From: Herminiimonas fonticola
GTDB lineage: Bacteria > Pseudomonadota > Gammaproteobacteria > Burkholderiales > Burkholderiaceae_D
Assembly: GCF_003293745.1 (NCBI RefSeq)
Contig: NZ_PTLZ01000003.1
Location: forward strand, 245,208 to 309,207
Length of the DNA stretch: 64,000 bases
Reading direction: 5' to 3'
Shown: positions 61,409 to 64,000 of the stretch, piece by piece
How the letters are laid out: each line of letters opens with the position of its first letter
Numbering within the stretch: position 1 is the stretch's first letter
The notes under the pieces: generated by a model
Told to the model about the DNA's origin: nothing
Databases searched by the model: none
What the model saw: only the letters and a program-made list of their open reading frames with translations
Position numbers and translations under genes: made by a program

Positions 61409-61903
61409 TTAGTTTTGTGCAAAGACAGTGATCTTGCCCACCATGCCGGCTTCAAAATGGCCGGCGATCAGGCAGGCGAAATTGAATTCGCCCGACCTGT
61501 TGAAAGTCCAGACGATATCCTGCGACATGCCAGGTTTTACATGCGCCATGTAAGGCGCTTCATGCTCCATAGTCGGAAATTTACGCATCATGTCGGCGTG
61601 CGCCTTCAATTCCTGCATGCTGCCTATCACTGCTTCATGCAGAATTTTTCCATTATTGGTCACCGTCAGCGTGACGGTTTCTCCTTCGCGGACCTTGATC
61701 GTGCTGGGTGTAAAGCGCATGTTGTCATCCATTGCGACTTTGATTTTCCGGCTTGATTTTTGCGGATCGCCGGCAATACCGAAGCTCATTTGCTCTGTTT
61801 TCGATGCATCAAAATTCTTTTTTCCGTGTACCTCGTCACCATGTGAAAAGGCAAGTGAGGACACCAGCAATGAGGACAATCCCGCAAATATAAGTTTCTT
61901 CAT
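61409..61903 (-). CDS. Cupredoxin-like periplasmic copper protein
   Basis: The 164-residue protein has a signal peptide (MKKLIFAGLSSLLVSSLAFS) and a His-rich N-terminus (HGDEVHGKK). A plastocyanin-like fold follows, with the type-1 copper ligands H in ILHEAV and C-H-M in FACLIAGHFEAGM. It may carry electrons or copper. It starts 15 nt after the multicopper oxidase fragment stop and is presumably co-transcribed with it. Confidence 0.88.
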   Translation of the reverse strand: MKKLIFAGLSSLLVSSLAFSHGDEVHGKKNFDASKTEQMSFGIAGDPQKSSRKIKVAMDDNMRFTPSTIKVREGETVTLTVTNNGKILHEAVIGSMQELKAHADMMRKFPTMEHEAPYMAHVKPGMSQDIVWTFNRSGEFNFACLIAGHFEAGMVGKITVFAQN

Positions 61904-61918
61904 TTTTTCTCCAATCTC

Positions 61919-62686
61919 TTATTTCAATTCGTAAGCGACGCCACCTTTGGGATGCTTGTACCAGCCCGGGTCCTTGTAATCGCCAGGCTTCTGATCCTTG
62001 CGTATCTTCACAGTCGTGAACATGCCGCCCATTTCTATAGGGCCAAACGGTCCATTACCGCTCATCATTGGCAACGTGTTATCGGGTAGCGGCATTTCCA
62101 TCGCGCCCATATCGGCCATGCCTTTCTCGCCCATCGCCATGTAATCGGGAATGATGCGTATGATTTTTTCAGCTATCTTGCGTTGATCGACGCCTATCAT
62201 GGTTGGCACGCCATGACCCATTGCATTCATCGTGTGATGCCCTTTATGGCAATGAAAGGCCCAGTCACCCACATCGGTCGCATCAAACTCAATCGCACGC
62301 ATCTGCCCGACCGCAACATCGGTTGTCACTTCCGGCCAGCGCGCCGATGGCGGTACCCAGCCGCCGTCGGTTCCTGTTACTTCAAACTCATGGCCGTGAA
62401 TATGGATAGGATGATTCGTCATGCTCAAATTACCGAAGCGTATCCGCACCCGATCACCCTGCCGACACACCAGCGAATCGATGCCGGGAAACACGCGGCT
62501 GTTCCATGTCCATAGATTGAAGTCGAGCATGGTGTTGACCTTGGGCGTGCTGCTACCCGGCTCGATATCGTAGGAGTTCAGCAAGAAGACAAAGTCTCGA
62601 TCGACTTTATGCAATTCTGGATTCTTCGGATGCGTGACCCAGAATCCCATCATGCCCATCGCCATTTGCGTCACTTCATCCGCAAG
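61919..62686 (-). pseudogene. Multicopper oxidase, C-terminal half only
   Basis: The frame is open from 62686 to the stop at 61919, with a TAG at 62687-62689 blocking extension. It begins LADEVTQMAMGMMGF, which matches the family just after a YHPHADE-type copper motif, so the break falls inside that motif. The rest is intact, with NHPIHIHGHEFE and HCHKGHHTMNAMG carrying trinuclear and type-1 copper ligands. Full-length enzymes are about 450-600 aa with two more domains and a Tat signal. A GTG at 62674 could start a 251-residue product, but without the first domains the oxidase cannot be active. Confidence 0.82.
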
Positions 62687-62704
62687 CTAACCGTTAGGTT
62701 CCAT

Positions 62705-62813
62705 GGTATGGACATGGAACGTCCCCCTTATATTTAAAGCGGATGACTAGATTTCTTTAATGTCCATGGTGTGTATGTGATTAAGTGCTATCTGACGCGA
62801 CGATGTCCATACC
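62705..62813. repeat. Cluster of ATGTCCATACC repeats upstream of the broken oxidase
   Basis: ATGTCCATACC occurs on the minus strand at 62705-62715 and on the plus strand at 62803-62813. A partial copy (ATGTCCATGGTG) begins at 62760. The inverted pair starts 19 bp from the oxidase breakpoint. It may be the remains of an insertion element or of recombinase sites. Confidence 0.45.
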
Positions 62814-63001
62814 CCTGAGGGCCAGCCAAAATGAGTGGAAATTTATCAAATTTGACTTAACGATGTAACTTAGATCGGTATTCGACGAGCCCCGAACTGA
62901 TCTTCTTACCTTTCCGGAAGTGATTGTCTTACTGGTTTTGCACTTCCGTCAGATATTTAGTTTTATCGCTTCTGTAATGAATCACTAGATATTTGCCCTC
63001 G

Positions 63002-63121
63002 AAATATCATGGTTGGCTGGCGGTTGAGACTGCCACGCGGCGCGGCGATACTATTGCGCTGATTCTTGGTGAGCTTCATGACGCAGATGTAATTACACCG
63101 TCATCTCGTTGTTGTGAATGA
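63002..63121 (+). pseudogene. Short fragment resembling an IS1-type transposase
   Basis: One frame reads HGWLAVETATRRGDTIAL before ending in TGA at 63119-63121. The W-L-A-x-E/D-x-x-T-R-R pattern recalls the catalytic-core strand of IS1-like transposases. Neither side continues the match, and no terminal repeats are seen. The identification is tentative; it could be an unrelated decayed gene. Confidence 0.3.
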
Positions 63122-63140
63122 GTTTTTAGAATGTACATAT

Positions 63141-63200
63141 CGATACCGGCTGTTCATTGAACAGCCGGTATCGCTTTGATGTGGAGCAGATGTGCTCCAC
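63141..63200 (+). promoter_or_regulatory. Two consecutive perfect hairpins before the DUF4148 gene
   Basis: CGATACCGGCTGTTCA (63141-63156) and its complement at 63158-63173 form a 16-bp palindrome around one T. GTGGAGCA (63181-63188) and TGCTCCAC (63193-63200) form a second hairpin. Both lie within 80 bp of the ATG at 63222. The first could be a terminator for upstream transcription; the second lies in the probable leader. Confidence 0.55.
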
Positions 63201-63221
63201 GAATTTAAACTCGGAGAAACC

Positions 63222-63542
63222 ATGAAAGCAAATTTAAAAGTCGTACTGGCAGCACTTACTCTGTCGTTGTCTTCTGTTCCGTTCGCACACGCAGACAGTC
63301 AAAATTTCAGCGATAGTAGCTATCCTAACTTGCCGAAGGCGGAGCATCAGAAAACACGCGCGGAAGTAAGAGAGACGCTTGCCGAAGCACGACGTAATGG
63401 TACGCTAACCGTCATTGATAGCCAGTATCCAGAAATTCCAGAAAGTGCCCTAGGAAAGACCCGCATGCAAGTCAAAAACGAACTTCAACAAAGCAAAGCG
63501 AGTGGCGAATACAAACAATTCGATAGTCTTTATCGCGGCTGA
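63222..63542 (+). CDS. DUF4148-type small secreted protein
   Basis: The ATG at 63222 follows CGGAGAA; a longer frame from 63192 starts inside a hairpin. The 106-residue product has a signal peptide ending FAHADS. Two similar repeats follow: SSYPNLPKAEHQKTRAEVRETLAEARRNG and SQYPEIPESALGKTRMQVKNELQQ. The K-T-R-x-E/Q-V pattern is the DUF4148 signature common in Burkholderiales. Its function is unknown. The gene stands alone and is convergent with the MauE-like gene. Confidence 0.82.
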   Translation: MKANLKVVLAALTLSLSSVPFAHADSQNFSDSSYPNLPKAEHQKTRAEVRETLAEARRNGTLTVIDSQYPEIPESALGKTRMQVKNELQQSKASGEYKQFDSLYRG

Positions 63543-63563
63543 TACTTACTAATGCTTCCACAA

Positions 63564-63592
63564 CGATGCCTACCAGCACTAGGTAGACATCG
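63564..63592. terminator. Terminator-like hairpin between convergent genes
   Basis: CGATGCCTACC (63564-63574) pairs with GGTAGACATCG (63582-63592), with one internal mismatch, and a GTTTT follows. It spans the end of the MauE-like gene and can serve both convergent transcripts. Confidence 0.5.
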
Positions 63593-64000
63593 GTTTTACC
63601 ACCATCCAAATGGCCATGCCGACCATCATCAGATTCTCGGTTAACGATACGAAGCCCAGTGGAACATTGCTGTCACCCCCAACGCATGCACATTTAAGCT
63701 CCCGCTTGTCTATGTAGACCGCTTTAAAGACAGACGCGGTACCGACAGTGCCTATGAAAAGAGCGATCGGGACAGATATCCACATTAATGTGTTCGCCGC
63801 CATAAGGAGTCCGGCCAGCCCTTCACCAAACGGGTACAGGTATGCGTAACGAACCCACCGTTTCGCCAAAAGGTCATAGTTTAGAAACATTGTCGAAAAA
63901 CTTTCGACATCCTTGAGCTTTTGTAGAGCGAGAAGACACATGGCAATGGCAACAAACCATTCAGCAGTCTGAATTTTGAGAACACTATCGAATGCAGCCC
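63579..64000 (-). CDS. MauE/DoxX-like redox-associated membrane protein, 5' end outside window
   Basis: The frame is open from the window edge, so about 139 residues are present without a start; an internal ATG at 63941 is not the true one. Hydrophobic segments are AEWFVAIAMCLLAL, GLAGLLMAANTLMWISV, IALFIGTVGTASVF and VSLTENLMMVGMAIWMVV. A KRELKCACVGGDSNVPLG loop with two cysteines precedes the last helix. This is typical of MauE-like proteins that pass reducing or oxidising equivalents across the membrane. Such proteins often sit beside copper and thiol-redox genes, as here, but the partner is beyond the edge. Confidence 0.75.
   Translation of the reverse strand, partial: AAFDSVLKIQTAEWFVAIAMCLLALQKLKDVESFSTMFLNYDLLAKRWVRYAYLYPFGEGLAGLLMAANTLMWISVPIALFIGTVGTASVFKAVYIDKRELKCACVGGDSNVPLGFVSLTENLMMVGMAIWMVVKPMST

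Noticed and set aside
1..64000. CRISPR array or prophage
   Set aside because: No regularly spaced direct repeats with unique spacers, no cas genes and no phage structural genes were seen.

Overview
The window looks like chromosomal DNA of a betaproteobacterium of the Burkholderiales, probably close to Oxalobacteraceae (Herminiimonas/Janthinobacterium-like). The inference rests on the Bordetella/Burkholderia-type porin, a DUF4148 secreted protein, a D-tartrate dehydratase of the TarD type and the overall gene repertoire. No rRNA, tRNA or CRISPR array was seen. All assignments come from reading the sequence; no database search was run.

Layout. 0-12.5 kb: the 3' end of a methylthioadenosine phosphorylase gene, a Tn3-family transposase without visible resolvase or terminal repeats, the C-terminal half of a two-partner-secretion transporter, and its very large (about 2,680 aa) haemagglutinin-type adhesin. 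12.5-17.6 kb: a PAS-GAF-GGDEF diguanylate cyclase, a LysR regulator divergent from tartrate dehydratase, and a gene-poor stretch with remnants. 17.6-23.5 kb: a molybdenum hydroxylase operon (iorA-like, iorB-like, xdhC, cytochrome c) with a divergent LysR gene and mocA for cofactor maturation. A 60-nt mocA relic lies at the far end. 23.7-29.9 kb: a tightly overlapping four-gene operon making UDP-sugars (uxs, galE, ugd) and ending in a synthase-type GT2 fused to a GH26-like hydrolase. 30-38 kb: a porin, a small secreted protein behind a C tract, a formate/nitrite-type channel, a TetR regulator with two matching operator-like palindromes, an MFS transporter and a Kef-type antiporter.

38.5-52.3 kb is one functional island. 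It holds five universal stress proteins, a cation P-type ATPase, a MaoC-phosphotransacetylase fusion, acetate kinase, Hsp20, a lipoprotein, a DksA/TraR zinc finger, a diguanylate cyclase, a BON protein and an Fnr-type regulator carrying iron-sulfur cysteines and the E-x-x-S-R recognition motif. Six sites matching TTGAT-N4-(A/G)TCAA sit in its intergenic regions. It reads as a self-contained low-oxygen/energy-starvation regulon, similar in content to the low-oxygen-activated locus known from Burkholderia cenocepacia.

52.4-58.1 kb is a selenium operon: tRNA 2-selenouridine synthase, selenophosphate synthetase and a complete PhnCDE-like ABC importer, probably for a selenium oxyanion. 58.2-64 kb: a DUF3147 membrane protein, a Cu,Zn superoxide dismutase lipoprotein, an HD-GYP phosphodiesterase, a copper cluster (CusF-like, cupredoxin, a multicopper oxidase missing its N-terminal half), a decayed region with short repeats, a DUF4148 protein and an edge-truncated MauE-like gene.

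A recurrent theme is decay. The TpsB transporter, the multicopper oxidase, a mocA copy and a P-type ATPase copy all survive only as fragments.
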